Part shown: one piece after another, positions 15,470-24,072 of the stretch
Position numbering within the stretch: the stretch's first letter is position 1
How the letters are laid out: each line of letters opens with the position of its first letter
Source: an uncultured Acidimicrobiaceae bacterium
Lineage (GTDB): Bacteria > Actinomycetota > Acidimicrobiia > Acidimicrobiales > RAAP-2
Assembly: GCA_903894295.1 (NCBI GenBank)
Contig: CAITPI010000071.1
Location: 1 to 36,903, forward strand
DNA length: 36,903 nucleotides
Direction of reading: 5' to 3'
Notes under the pieces: generated by a model
Databases searched by the model: none
The model's input: the letters and a program-made list of their open reading frames with translations, nothing else
What the model was told of the DNA's origin: nothing
Made by a program: the position numbers and the translations under genes

Positions 15470-15862
15470 GTGACCACCTCGACGAAAGAACCTGCCGTGA
15501 ACGGCGAACACGCCACGACGTCCCCCACCAAAGACTCCGGTGTCGAGAAGGAGAAGTTGGCCATCAACGTGCTGGCTGACCGCGTGCTCGTGCAGATGGG
15601 GCCGGCCGACGGCGAGCGCAAGAGCCGGGCCGGGATCCTGATCCCGGCCACGGCCCAGGTGTCCCGTCGTCTGTCCTGGGCCGAAGCAGTGGCGATCGGC
15701 CCCCATGTGCGGTCGGTGAAGGTGGGGGACAGCGTCCTGTTCAATCCGGAGGACCGGTTCGAAGTCGAAGTCCAGGGTGACGAGTACGTCATCCTCCGCG
15801 AACGTGACATCCACGCCGTGGCCGCCCGTCGATTCGACGGTGGCACCGGGCTCTACCTGTAG
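15470..15862 (+). CDS. GroES-family (Cpn10-like) protein in the his cluster
   Basis: A 130-residue protein with an unstructured, Thr/Ser/Glu-rich N-terminus of about 30 residues and then a Cpn10 fold. Visible blocks are VLADRVLVQ, SRAGILIPATAQ (in the place of the mobile loop), AVAIGPHVRSVKVGDSVLF and DEYVILRERDIHAV. The mobile-loop region and the extra C-terminal FDGGTGLYL differ from canonical GroES, so it may be a divergent paralogue in the actinobacterial 'GroES family chaperonin' group. No groEL is nearby. GTG 15470 is chosen from the TAGCCT spacing. Whether it helps a GroEL or another client is not visible. Confidence 0.85.
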   Translation: MTTSTKEPAVNGEHATTSPTKDSGVEKEKLAINVLADRVLVQMGPADGERKSRAGILIPATAQVSRRLSWAEAVAIGPHVRSVKVGDSVLFNPEDRFEVEVQGDEYVILRERDIHAVAARRFDGGTGLYL

Positions 15863-15901
15863 GACGACCGTTGGGAACCAGGCAACTCCCGGTCCGGCGG
15901 G

Positions 15902-16312
15902 GTGCCATCGATGATGAAAGAACCCGAAATGAATGACCGTCAGGACATGGGGCTAGTAGCCGAACCGGTGCCGTTCAACGAGAGCGATCTCGAACAGGTG
16001 GTCTACAACAGTGACGGACTGGTCGGTGCGATCATCCAGGACGCCACCGACCGCGAGGTTCTGATGTTCGCGTGGATGAACGAGGAGTCCCTGCGTCGCA
16101 CCCTCGCCACCGGTCGCACCTGGTTCTGGAGTCGGAGCCGGCAGGAGTACTGGTGCAAGGGGGAGACCTCGGGTGACCGGCAGTATGTGCGGTCCGCCTA
16201 CTACGACTGCGACCAGGACGCCCTGTTGTTCCTGGTGGACCAGGAGGGATCCGGGGCCTGTCACACCGGAGCCCGGTCCTGCTTCTACCGGCGGTTCGGG
16301 GAGTCGGGGTGA
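15902..16312 (+). CDS. hisI: Phosphoribosyl-AMP cyclohydrolase
   Basis: Zn/Mg enzyme opening the adenine ring of phosphoribosyl-AMP, the third histidine step. The product (up to 136 residues) is the stand-alone form without HisE. It has [19 protein letters not shown], the substrate block [15 protein letters not shown], the metal ligands in [11 protein letters not shown], and the C-terminal [11 protein letters not shown]. The start is uncertain: GTG 15902, ATG 15911, ATG 15914 and ATG 15929 are all in frame, and the conserved part begins near [12 protein letters not shown]. The stop overlaps the trpE start by four bases (GTGA). Confidence 0.93.
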   Translation: MPSMMKEPEMNDRQDMGLVAEPVPFNESDLEQVVYNSDGLVGAIIQDATDREVLMFAWMNEESLRRTLATGRTWFWSRSRQEYWCKGETSGDRQYVRSAYYDCDQDALLFLVDQEGSGACHTGARSCFYRRFGESG

Positions 16313-17853
16313 ACGGTCCCGACGGCGGAGAATCGTCCTTTGTGGCCCTCGCCGGGGCGCACCGGATCGTGCCGGTCTGCCGGGAGTTGGTCGCCGACAC
16401 ACTGACGCCGGTCACCGCCTTCTTGCGCATTGTCTCGCCGGAGCAGCCCGGATTCCTGTTGGAGTCGGTGGAAGGGGGCGAGCGCTGGGGCCGCTACTCG
16501 TTTGTGGGGCGCCATCCGCTCGCCACGCTGACCGCCCGGGGTCCGAAGGTGGCCTGCCGAGGGTCGGTCTCCCTCGATGACCTGCTGCCGGGCGGGCTGC
16601 CGGCGGCCGAGGGCATTCTCGCCGCGCTCGAGGCCGTGCTTGGCGCGTTTGACTCACCGGAACTTCCCGACCTGCCGCCGCTGCACTCGGGGGTCGTGGG
16701 CTATCTCGCCTACGACGTGGTGCGCGAGGTCGAGCGTCTGGAGCATCCGCCCGCCGACGACCTGGACCAGCCCGATGCGATTCTTGCCCTGATCGGCCAG
16801 TTGGCGGCGTTCGACCACTGGCGCCAGCGGGTGGTCCTGATCGACAACGTGGTCATCGATCCCGACTGGAGTGCAGAGGATCTTTCCCGGGCCTACCGGG
16901 AAGCCCAGGGCCGCCTGGACGAATTGACGGACGACTGCTTCCGGGCCCACGACGATGTGCCGATGGTCCTGCCGGAACGCCTCGGTCCGCCGTCCGATGT
17001 CCAACGAACGCTCTCTGACGAGCAGTTCGAGCAGGCGGTCATGGTGGCCAAGGAGTACGTGACGGCCGGCGACATCTTCCAGGTTGTCCTGTCCCAACGG
17101 TTCGATCTCGAAGAGTTGGGGGTCGATCCTTTTGTGGTCTACCGGGTGCTGCGCCTGGTGAACCCGAGCCCGTATCTCTACTTCCTGCGTTTTCCCGAAG
17201 TCACCGTGGTCGGCGCATCACCCGAGCCGATGGTCCGGCTCCGCAACGGGACGGTCACCAGTCGTCCCATCGCCGGTTCCCGGCCCCGGGGGGCCACCGC
17301 CACCGAGGACCAACGGCTCGAGTCCGAACTGGTCGAAGACCCGAAGGAGGTGGCGGAGCACGTGATGCTGATCGACCTGGCCCGCAACGATGTCGGCCGG
17401 GTGTCGGCCTTCGGCACCGAGGTGGTCGACGAGATGATGGTCGTCGAGCGCTACAGCCACATCATGCACCTGACCTCCCAGGTTTCGGGTCAGTTGGCGC
17501 CGGGCCGGGGTCCCATCGACGTGCTGCGGGCGACGCTGCCGGCCGGAACCCTCTCGGGCGCACCCAAGGTCCGGGCCATGGAGATCATCGACGAACTCGA
17601 GCCCACCCGACGCGGGGTGTACGGCGGGGTGGTGGGCTACCTCGATTTCTCCGGAAACCTCGATACGGCCATCGCCATCAGGACCATGACGGTCACTCCC
17701 TCGGGCCGGGCCTCGATTCAGGCCGGAGCGGGCATCGTGGCCGACAGTGATCCGGCGTCGGAGAACGCCGAGTGCGCCCACAAGGCGGCCGCCATGTTGT
17801 CGACCATCGCCATGGCCCGTGCCGTCGTGGCCGGACGTGACAACCGTGACTGA
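16309..17853 (+). CDS. trpE: Anthranilate synthase component I
   Basis: Makes anthranilate from chorismate with ammonia from TrpG, which is not in this window. The 514-residue protein has the Trp feedback site [16 protein letters not shown] (LLES motif) in the N-terminal domain. The C-terminal chorismate domain has [31 protein letters not shown], the Mg-binding [11 protein letters not shown], and [18 protein letters not shown]. All key residues look intact. The GTG start at 16309 overlaps the hisI stop, so trpE is translationally tied to histidine genes. Its end overlaps the YgfZ-like gene. Confidence 0.96.
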   Translation: MNGPDGGESSFVALAGAHRIVPVCRELVADTLTPVTAFLRIVSPEQPGFLLESVEGGERWGRYSFVGRHPLATLTARGPKVACRGSVSLDDLLPGGLPAAEGILAALEAVLGAFDSPELPDLPPLHSGVVGYLAYDVVREVERLEHPPADDLDQPDAILALIGQLAAFDHWRQRVVLIDNVVIDPDWSAEDLSRAYREAQGRLDELTDDCFRAHDDVPMVLPERLGPPSDVQRTLSDEQFEQAVMVAKEYVTAGDIFQVVLSQRFDLEELGVDPFVVYRVLRLVNPSPYLYFLRFPEVTVVGASPEPMVRLRNGTVTSRPIAGSRPRGATATEDQRLESELVEDPKEVAEHVMLIDLARNDVGRVSAFGTEVVDEMMVVERYSHIMHLTSQVSGQLAPGRGPIDVLRATLPAGTLSGAPKVRAMEIIDELEPTRRGVYGGVVGYLDFSGNLDTAIAIRTMTVTPSGRASIQAGAGIVADSDPASENAECAHKAAAMLSTIAMARAVVAGRDNRD

Positions 17854-18862
17854 GAAACCGGGCATCGCGCTGCATTGGCAGCCCCGGGACGGGATCGTGG
17901 TGGCCGGCCCCGACGCCACCACCTACCTGCAGGGCCAGGCCAGTCAGGATCTGGCCGCCCTGGCGGTGGGTGGCCGGGCCGAGACCCTGATCCTCAGCCC
18001 CCAGGGCAAGATCGACGGTTACGCCGATGTGGTCAGGTTGGGGGAGCAGTCCTTCGTGCTGGTGACCGACGGGGGCGCCGGAGGGTCCCTGCTCGAGCGG
18101 TTGATGCGGTTCCGTCTCCGGGTGAAGGTCACCATGGAGCCGGTCGGGATTCTTGCCCTTCAGACCTATGGCCCAGCCGGGAGGGAACTACTCGATGAGC
18201 TGGCCCGGTTGATGGTGGCCGACGAGAAGTATCAATCGGTGGCCGAAACCGGCGTCGCCCCGAGCCGCCCGTTGTTCGTCGAGGTTCTCGGCTCCGGTGC
18301 GGACCCGAACGGATCGGCCCTCGTGGTGCCCGAGGAACTCGGGGAGACCCTGCGGTCCGTGGTGGCGGCATGGGAGTCCGGACGGGGTGGGGAGCCGTCG
18401 GCCTACTGGCTGGACGGGAACGAGGCCACGTACTTCCGGGTGGTCTCCGGTCGACCGGAGGTGGGTCGGGAGATCACGACCGCCACCATTCCGGCCGAAG
18501 TCGGCCTGGTGGAGCGCACCGTGTCCTTCACCAAGGGGTGCTTCACCGGTCAGGAACTCGTGGCCCGACTGGACGCCCGTGGCTCCAAGGTGGCCCGCAA
18601 CCTGCGCGGGCTTCTCTGGTCTCCCGGGGTCGGACACGTCGTCGAAGGGGCCATCGTCCTCACCGCCGACGGCGGGGAGGAACTGGGCCACCTCACCTCG
18701 GTGGCGGCCGATCCGGCCGGTGACCGCATGGTCGGCCTGGCCTTGCTTCATCGGCGATTCGTTCCGCCCGGCCCGGTCATCATCGTCCCGGGCGACGGTC
18801 GGGATGGGCCGAGTGTGGCAGCCGAAGGCCGGACGTTGCCGTTGTCCGGCCTGTCGTTGTAG
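17837..18862 (+). CDS. YgfZ/GcvT-domain folate-binding protein
   Basis: A 341-residue tetrahydrofolate-binding protein of the YgfZ/IBA57 type, which helps build or repair certain Fe-S proteins. The signature KGCFTGQELVARLD, with its conserved Cys, is present in the C-terminal half, followed by RGSKVARNLRGLL. The N-terminal GcvT-like part includes TYLQGQASQDL and LILSPQGKIDGYADV. It overlaps the trpE end by 8 to 17 bases depending on whether GTG 17837 or GTG 17846 is used. It ends the his-trpE run; a strong hairpin lies 45 bases downstream. Confidence 0.88.
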   Translation: MTTVTEKPGIALHWQPRDGIVVAGPDATTYLQGQASQDLAALAVGGRAETLILSPQGKIDGYADVVRLGEQSFVLVTDGGAGGSLLERLMRFRLRVKVTMEPVGILALQTYGPAGRELLDELARLMVADEKYQSVAETGVAPSRPLFVEVLGSGADPNGSALVVPEELGETLRSVVAAWESGRGGEPSAYWLDGNEATYFRVVSGRPEVGREITTATIPAEVGLVERTVSFTKGCFTGQELVARLDARGSKVARNLRGLLWSPGVGHVVEGAIVLTADGGEELGHLTSVAADPAGDRMVGLALLHRRFVPPGPVIIVPGDGRDGPSVAAEGRTLPLSGLSL

Positions 18863-18906
18863 CAGCCCGTCGCTCCACCGGGCGTCGATGTCACCCCCGG
18901 TCTCCA

Positions 18907-18939
18907 CCCCGGAACCGACCCGGAGGAAGCGGTCCGGGG
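18907..18939 (+). terminator. Hairpin after the his-trpE-ygfZ run
   Basis: CCCCGGAACCG pairs with CGGTCCGGGG (ten base pairs, one bulged A) around a 12-base purine-rich loop, 45 bases after the YgfZ-like stop. A U tract is missing, as is common in high-GC actinobacteria. Confidence 0.45.
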
Positions 18940-18980
18940 CCGGTGACGGAGGCATCGCGGCAGACAGTGGTTCCGTCGGC

Positions 18981-18986
18981 CAAGAT
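18981..18986 (+). promoter_or_regulatory. -10-like CAAGAT of the phosphotransferase gene
   Basis: CAAGAT is eight bases before ATG 18995. It lacks T1 of TANNNT, so this is a weak match judged mostly by position. Confidence 0.3.
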
Positions 18987-18994
18987 GCATGGTC

Positions 18995-20176
18995 ATGAAC
19001 GACGATCAGAATGAGCCGGCCCGGCCCGGCGCAGTGGGTTCCGAGCCGGAACACATCACGACCACGACCCGGGACCCGGCCGAAGTCGAGGCCGTTCTCG
19101 GGCGCTGGCTGCAGGGCCAACTGGGCGAAGAAGCGTCGCCCGAGATCATCGAGTGCACGTCGCCCCAGGGCAACGGCATGTCGTCGGAGACCTTGCTGTT
19201 CACGGCCCGGTGGAGGGACGTCGCCACCGGCGAGGTGGGTCAACACGACCTGGTGGCCCGGATCGAACCCCCGGCCGGTGCCTATCCGGTATTCACGACC
19301 TACGACCTCGCCATGCAGTACCGGGTCATGCAGCTCGTGGGGGAGGCAACCCGGGTTCCCGTGCCGACCATGCTCTTCTTCGAGGCGGATCCGACCTTTC
19401 TCGGCGGACCGTTCTTTGTCATGTCCCGGGTGGATGGCCGGGTGCCACCCGATGTCCTGCCCTACACCTTCGGGGACAACTGGGTCTTCGATGCTTCCGA
19501 CGAGGAGCGAACCGCCCTCGAAGCGTCGGCCCTGCGGGCGTTGGCCGGAGTGCACTCGATCTCCCCGGCCGACTTCGACCTCTCCTTCGTCGATCCCGAC
19601 GTGGGGACCGACCGTGATGCCCTCTCCGCGCACCTCGACCACTGGGAGGAGTACCACCACTGGGTGGTCGAAGACCGCCCCTCTCCGCTGTTGACGGAGG
19701 CCTTTTCCTGGCTGCGCCAACACCAGCCGGCTTCGACGGGAGACGACGTGCTGTCGTGGGGTGACAGCCGCATCGGCAACATGATGTTCCAGGGTTTTGA
19801 TGTCGTGGCCGTGCTGGACTGGGAGATGGCGTCGGTCGCCCCCCGGGAGGTCGACCTCGGGTGGATGTGCTACCTCCACCTCTTTTTTCAGGACCTGGCG
19901 GTGGATCTTGGAGCGCCGGGTCTCCCGGCGATGTTCACCCCGTCGGGGGTGCGACGGGTCTACGAGGATGTCTCGGGTGTCCAGGTTGGCGACCTCAAGT
20001 GGTACATCGCCTATGCCGCCATCCGTCACGGCGTCATCATGCGGCGGGTGACCGAGCGGTCGATCTTCTTCGGCGAGAACGAGGCACCGGAGGACATCGA
20101 CGACCTGATCATGCACCGGGCAACCATCGAAGGAATGTTGGACGGCACCTACTGGGACCGCCCTGTCTTCGCCTGA
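18995..20176 (+). CDS. APH/ACAD10-like phosphotransferase family protein
   Basis: A 393-residue aminoglycoside-phosphotransferase-like kinase fold. Visible are the nucleotide region near GNGMSSETLLFTARW, a hinge FFVMSRVDGRVPPD, the catalytic loop LSWGDSRIGNMMF (WGD in place of the usual HGD, as often seen in the ACAD10-type group) and the metal-binding DWE in VAVLDWEMASV. Nothing suggests drug resistance: such proteins in actinobacteria usually sit with acyl-CoA or lipid metabolism, and the substrate is unknown. It separates the hisD-trpE-ygfZ run from trpCFBA and is flanked by hairpins, so it is likely monocistronic. ATG 18989 is an alternative start. Confidence 0.87.
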   Translation: MNDDQNEPARPGAVGSEPEHITTTTRDPAEVEAVLGRWLQGQLGEEASPEIIECTSPQGNGMSSETLLFTARWRDVATGEVGQHDLVARIEPPAGAYPVFTTYDLAMQYRVMQLVGEATRVPVPTMLFFEADPTFLGGPFFVMSRVDGRVPPDVLPYTFGDNWVFDASDEERTALEASALRALAGVHSISPADFDLSFVDPDVGTDRDALSAHLDHWEEYHHWVVEDRPSPLLTEAFSWLRQHQPASTGDDVLSWGDSRIGNMMFQGFDVVAVLDWEMASVAPREVDLGWMCYLHLFFQDLAVDLGAPGLPAMFTPSGVRRVYEDVSGVQVGDLKWYIAYAAIRHGVIMRRVTERSIFFGENEAPEDIDDLIMHRATIEGMLDGTYWDRPVFA

Positions 20177-20189
20177 CCCTTTGGAACCT

Positions 20190-20216
20190 CCGGGGCCCGG
20201 CCGGGTGATGCCCCGG
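20190..20216 (+). terminator. GC-rich hairpin after the phosphotransferase gene
   Basis: CCGGGG and CCCCGG pair around a 15-base loop that itself contains the palindrome CCCGGCCGGG. It lies 14 bases after the stop and before the trpC promoter; candidate terminator. Confidence 0.42.
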
Positions 20217-20254
20217 TAGTGGCGCGTTGGGGCCGGAAGCCGGCAGGGGACAGG

Positions 20255-20260
20255 TAGCAT
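20255..20260 (+). promoter_or_regulatory. -10 hexamer TAGCAT of trpCFBA
   Basis: TAGCAT is six bases before GTG 20267, so the trp mRNA should begin at the trpC start codon. A leader peptide or TRAP/T-box attenuator has no space here. Confidence 0.55.
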
Positions 20261-20266
20261 GCCTGC

Positions 20267-21154
20267 GTGCCGGCCTATCTCGATGCCATCGTCGCTGCCC
20301 ACCGGGCCGACCGGGCTCGTGACGGCCGCAACGTCGGTGAACTGCGGACGACGGCCCTCGCCCACCGGACGCAAAGGCGCCCGGCCGACCGGCGGGACTT
20401 TGTGGCCTCCCTGTTGCAGGGTCATCGTGACCTCGGGATGGCCGTGATCTCCGAGATCAAACGTCGCTCCCCGTCCAAGGGTGACCTCGACCCGGATCTT
20501 GATGTGGCCGCCACTGCGGCGGACTACCAGGCGGGTGGCGCCCGGGCCATTTCGGTCCTGACCGACGTGGAGTTCTTCGGAGGTTCGGTGGAGGATCTGG
20601 TGCTGGCCCGGGCCTCATGTGAACTTCCGTGCCTGAGGAAGGACTTCACCATCGACGCCGTCGACCTCTACGACGCGGTGCTCATGAACGCCGATGCCGT
20701 CCTGCTCATCGCCGCCGTCCTGGAAGACAACGAGTTGGCAACGCTGTTGGCCCTGGCGGACGAACTGGGACTGGCGGCCCTGGTTGAAGTGCACGACGAG
20801 ACCGAACTGATTCGCGCCCTTCATGCGGGGAGCCGGCTCGTGGGGGTGAACCAACGGGACCTGAGGACGTTCGAGGTCGATCGTGAACGGGCGCTGGCGC
20901 TCGGCCGGTCCATGCCCGATGACGTGGTTGCCGTGGCCGAGTCAGGAATACGGGACGCCGAAGACGTCCGGCAACTGGCCGAAGCCGGCTACCGGGCCGT
21001 CCTGGTGGGGGAGACCCTGGTCCGGGCCGGTGACCGCACAGCAGCCCTCGGCGATCTGTTGTCCCGGGTGACCGGAGTGGCGGGTGCAACGAGCCAGAAC
21101 GGTCACCACGGGAATGCCGGGTCGCCGGTCGGCTCCGAAGGGTCGGCATTGTGA
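20267..21154 (+). CDS. trpC: Indole-3-glycerol-phosphate synthase
   Basis: TIM-barrel enzyme closing the indole ring from CdRP. The 295-residue protein has the catalytic Lys in ISEIKRRSPSKGDL, the phosphate and acid residues in SVLTDVEFFGGS, the second Lys in LRKDFTID, ALVEVHDETEL, VGVNQRDLRTFEVD, and the C-terminal AVAESGIR and VLVGETLVRAGD. A 30-residue Gly/Asn/Ser-rich tail extends past the barrel. GTG 20267 follows TAGCAT by six bases. Its end overlaps the trpF start (GTGA). Confidence 0.96.
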   Translation: MPAYLDAIVAAHRADRARDGRNVGELRTTALAHRTQRRPADRRDFVASLLQGHRDLGMAVISEIKRRSPSKGDLDPDLDVAATAADYQAGGARAISVLTDVEFFGGSVEDLVLARASCELPCLRKDFTIDAVDLYDAVLMNADAVLLIAAVLEDNELATLLALADELGLAALVEVHDETELIRALHAGSRLVGVNQRDLRTFEVDRERALALGRSMPDDVVAVAESGIRDAEDVRQLAEAGYRAVLVGETLVRAGDRTAALGDLLSRVTGVAGATSQNGHHGNAGSPVGSEGSAL

Positions 21155-21969
21155 CGTCGGTGTTCGGCCGGGAGGCGCTGGTCGAAGAGGGCGAACTGTT
21201 CGTCAAGATCTGTGGCGTGACCTCGGAGACCGACGCCCTGTTGGCGGTCGGACTGGGCGCAAATGCCGTCGGGTTCATCTTCGCCCCCTCGACCCGTCAG
21301 ATGTCACCGGGGGCCGTGGCCGACATCGTGAAACGACTGCCCCATGAGACCCTGGCCGTCGGCGTCTTCCGCAACGAACACCGGGAGCGGATCATGGAGA
21401 TCGTGAACCAGGCCGGTCTCGGGGCGGTCCAACTGCATGGTTCCGAGTCGACCGAGGACACCCGGTGGGTCGCCGCCCGGGTTCCCTGCACCATCAAGGC
21501 CTTCTCGGCCGGAGCCGAGGCCATCGACCACTTTCCCGAGTTCGGGGCCGACTACCTGTTGATCGACGGTCCGACTCCGGGGTCCGGCCAGTTGTTCGAC
21601 TGGCGGATGGCCGAAGGGGTGGCCGACGTCCACCGCCTGATTGTCTCGGGTGGACTGGATGCCACCAACGTGGCCCTCGCCATCGAACGGCTGCGGCCGT
21701 GGGGGGTGGATGTGGCGAGCGGGGTGGAGGCCCGACCGGGCGTGAAAGACCCGGTTCGCCTGGCGGCCTTCATGGCGGTGGCCCGGGAGGCGGCGGCATC
21801 GACCGGTGCCCGAACCGGCGAACGGGTGGACCCCGGGGACTTTGTCGACCGGTTCGACCAGCCGCTCGGTGGCGGGAAGATCGGCGATTCGTCCGGCCTT
21901 ACTACGATGGATGGGCGCGGCGAACCCGCCGATGCCGGAGCCACCCTCTTTGATTGGCGGAACGAATGA
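21151..21969 (+). CDS. trpF: Phosphoribosylanthranilate isomerase
   Basis: Isomerises PRA to CdRP, the step before TrpC. The 272-residue TIM barrel has the catalytic Cys21 in [29 protein letters not shown], the catalytic Asp139 in [24 protein letters not shown], and [14 protein letters not shown]. About 50 residues past the last strand form a polar tail not found in the roughly 200-residue family standard. Its presence is notable because many actinobacteria lack trpF and use PriA. It overlaps trpC and trpB by four bases each. Confidence 0.93.
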   Translation: MTSVFGREALVEEGELFVKICGVTSETDALLAVGLGANAVGFIFAPSTRQMSPGAVADIVKRLPHETLAVGVFRNEHRERIMEIVNQAGLGAVQLHGSESTEDTRWVAARVPCTIKAFSAGAEAIDHFPEFGADYLLIDGPTPGSGQLFDWRMAEGVADVHRLIVSGGLDATNVALAIERLRPWGVDVASGVEARPGVKDPVRLAAFMAVAREAAASTGARTGERVDPGDFVDRFDQPLGGGKIGDSSGLTTMDGRGEPADAGATLFDWRNE

Positions 21970-23177
21970 CGACGACCCCACTGCGCACCGACGGCACCCG
22001 GTTCATGGGTGATCCCGGCGAAAGCGGCCGGTTTGGCGACTTCGGAGGCCGGTTCGTCCCCGAAGCATTGGTGCCGGCCTGTCTGGAGCTCGAAGCGGCC
22101 TTCCGGGACGCCTGGGCCGACCCGGCCTTCCGGTCCGAGCTTGACGACCTGTTGCACCGTTTCGGTGGTCGCCCCACCCCCATCACCGAATGCCGGCGCC
22201 TGTCGGCCGAGACCGGCCTGCGGATCTTCCTCAAACGGGAAGATCTCGCCCACACGGGCTCGCACAAGATCAACAACGTGGTCGGACAGGGGCTGTTGGC
22301 CCGTCGGATGGGCAAGACCCGGCTGATCGCCGAAACCGGAGCCGGTCAGCACGGCGTGGCGACCGCCACGGCCGCCGCCCTGTTCGGGATGGAGTGCGTC
22401 GTCTACATGGGAGAGGTCGACACCCAGCGCCAGGCGCTCAACGTCTTCCGGATGGAACTGCTTGGGGCGGAGGTCCGTCCGGTCATGAGCGGGTCGCGGA
22501 CCCTGAAGGATGCCGTGAACGATGCCATGCGGGCCTGGGTGGCCGAGGTGGAGGACACCCACTACTGCCTGGGTTCGGTCATGGGACCGCATCCGTATCC
22601 GTGGATGGTGCGGGAGTTCCAGAGTGTGATCGGCAAGGAAGCCCGGGAGCAGTTCCGGGGCCTGATGGATGGAAGTGATCCCGATCTTGTGGTGGCGTGC
22701 GCCGGAGGCGGGTCGAATGCGGCCGGCATCTTCGCCGGGTTCGCCGACCAGGCCGACTCCCGACTCATCGGCGTGGAAGCGGCCGGTGGGGCGGCGGTCT
22801 CCAACGGCATCCCGGGCGTCCTCCATGGCATGCGCAGTGCCCTGATCCAGGACGAAGCCGGACAGATCCAGGAAGCCGAGTCGATCTCGGCCGGACTTGA
22901 CTATCCGGGCATCGGGCCCGAGCACGCCTACCTCTCGTCGGTCGGCCGGGCCGAGTACCGTTCCGCCACCGACGACGAGGTCCTCGATGCGTTCCAGTTG
23001 CTCGCCCGGACCGAAGGCATCATTCCCGCCCTCGAATCGGCCCACGCCCTGGCCTGGGTGGTCAAGGCAGCTGGAACCGAGGACCTGCCGACGGGTTCCA
23101 CGGTGCTCATCAACCTGTCGGGACGGGGTGACAAGGACGTGGCCCAGGTGCGTGACGTGTTGCGGCCGGACGCATGA
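21966..23177 (+). CDS. trpB: Tryptophan synthase beta chain
   Basis: PLP enzyme joining indole and serine. The 403-residue protein begins the conserved region with [15 protein letters not shown]. It has the PLP-binding Lys101 in HTGSHKINN, the catalytic Glu in [12 protein letters not shown], the phosphate loop [11 protein letters not shown], and SGRGDKDV near the end. It is the standard trpB1 type that pairs with TrpA. ATG 21966 overlaps the trpF stop (ATGA); an in-frame TTG 12 bases earlier is unlikely. The stop overlaps trpA by four bases. Confidence 0.97.
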   Translation: MTTTPLRTDGTRFMGDPGESGRFGDFGGRFVPEALVPACLELEAAFRDAWADPAFRSELDDLLHRFGGRPTPITECRRLSAETGLRIFLKREDLAHTGSHKINNVVGQGLLARRMGKTRLIAETGAGQHGVATATAAALFGMECVVYMGEVDTQRQALNVFRMELLGAEVRPVMSGSRTLKDAVNDAMRAWVAEVEDTHYCLGSVMGPHPYPWMVREFQSVIGKEAREQFRGLMDGSDPDLVVACAGGGSNAAGIFAGFADQADSRLIGVEAAGGAAVSNGIPGVLHGMRSALIQDEAGQIQEAESISAGLDYPGIGPEHAYLSSVGRAEYRSATDDEVLDAFQLLARTEGIIPALESAHALAWVVKAAGTEDLPTGSTVLINLSGRGDKDVAQVRDVLRPDA

Positions 23178-23962
23178 GCACCCCCGGACGACTCGAGTCC
23201 CATCTCCGTCATCGGCGCGACAACGGCCAGAAACTGCTCGTGCCCTACATCACCGGGGGCATGGACGATTCGTGGCTGGTGACCCTGGACGCCCTGGCCG
23301 AAGCCGGAGCCGACGCCATCGAGGTGGGCATCCCGTTCTCGGATCCCATGATCGACGGGGCCGTGATCCAGCAGTCGTCGCTCCGGGCTCTCGAGCGGGG
23401 AACCACCCCCGAAAGCCTGCTGGGTGAACTGGCCCGACACGAACTTTCGGTTCCGGTGGTGGCCATGACGTACTACAACCTGATCTTCCGGGCCGGTCTG
23501 GACCGGGTGGCAGGCATGATGGCCGAGGCCGGAGTGACGGGGGTCATCATTCCCGATCTGCCACTGGAGGAGTTCGAGGCGTGGGAGACCGCCGCATCGG
23601 GAGCCGGACTGGCCACCATCCTGCTGGTCGCACCATCGACACCCGACCAGCGCCTGGCCGCCATCTGCGAGCGGTCCCGGGGATTTGTCTATGCCGTCGG
23701 TCGCATGGGAGTGACCGGAGAGCAGCAGGAGTTGGCAGCCTCGGCCCAGGAAGTCGCCGGGAGAATCACGGCCGTGTGCGACACGCCGGTTTGCGTCGGG
23801 ATCGGGGTATCGAACCCGGCCCAGGCCGTGGCCGTGTGTGAAGTGGCCGACGGCGTGATCGTGGGCTCGGCCCTGGTCCGTCGCCTGCTGGAAGGGGCGG
23901 GGCCCGAAGGGGCAGCGGACTTTGTCGGTTCCCTGCGTTCTGCCCTGGACGGTACAAACTGA
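23174..23962 (+). CDS. trpA: Tryptophan synthase alpha chain
   Basis: Cleaves indole-3-glycerol phosphate to indole and glyceraldehyde-3-phosphate and channels indole to TrpB. The 262-residue barrel has the catalytic Glu50 in [10 protein letters not shown] and Asp61 in MIDGAVIQ, then [27 protein letters not shown] (the usual SRxGVTG region) and [11 protein letters not shown]. It is the last gene of trpCFBA; trpD and trpG are not in the window. It converges with the AarF-like gene. Confidence 0.96.
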   Translation: MSTPGRLESHLRHRRDNGQKLLVPYITGGMDDSWLVTLDALAEAGADAIEVGIPFSDPMIDGAVIQQSSLRALERGTTPESLLGELARHELSVPVVAMTYYNLIFRAGLDRVAGMMAEAGVTGVIIPDLPLEEFEAWETAASGAGLATILLVAPSTPDQRLAAICERSRGFVYAVGRMGVTGEQQELAASAQEVAGRITAVCDTPVCVGIGVSNPAQAVAVCEVADGVIVGSALVRRLLEGAGPEGAADFVGSLRSALDGTN

Positions 23963-24018
23963 CCGTTTCTTCCCTCACGATGGCATGGTGGCTGCTCCGA
24001 CCCGCCTGAGCAACGGAC

Positions 24019-24050
24019 CGACCGGGAACGGCGTGAGGGGGAACCGGTCG
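24019..24050. terminator. Hairpin between convergent trpA and AarF-like genes
   Basis: CGACCGG and CCGGTCG form a perfect 7-bp stem with an 18-base loop in the 110-base convergent gap. A longer-range CCCTCACG/CGTGAGGG pairing also spans the gap. Possible bidirectional terminator without a U tract. Confidence 0.35.
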
Positions 24051-24072
24051 CCGGTGAAGTGAAGGCGGGCGA

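Noticed and set aside
18995-20176. Phosphotransferase considered as an aminoglycoside resistance gene
   Set aside because: WGD catalytic loop and overall layout fit the ACAD10-like group rather than resistance kinases, and no mobile element is near.
18188-20425. Minus-strand open frame of 745 codons opposite the YgfZ-like and phosphotransferase genes
   Set aside because: Both plus-strand genes carry clear family motifs; the antisense frame has none.
23984-24038. Long-range CCCTCACG/CGTGAGGG pairing after trpA
   Set aside because: Eight complementary bases with a loop of nearly 40 bases are easily expected by chance; the shorter 24019-24050 hairpin is a better terminator candidate.
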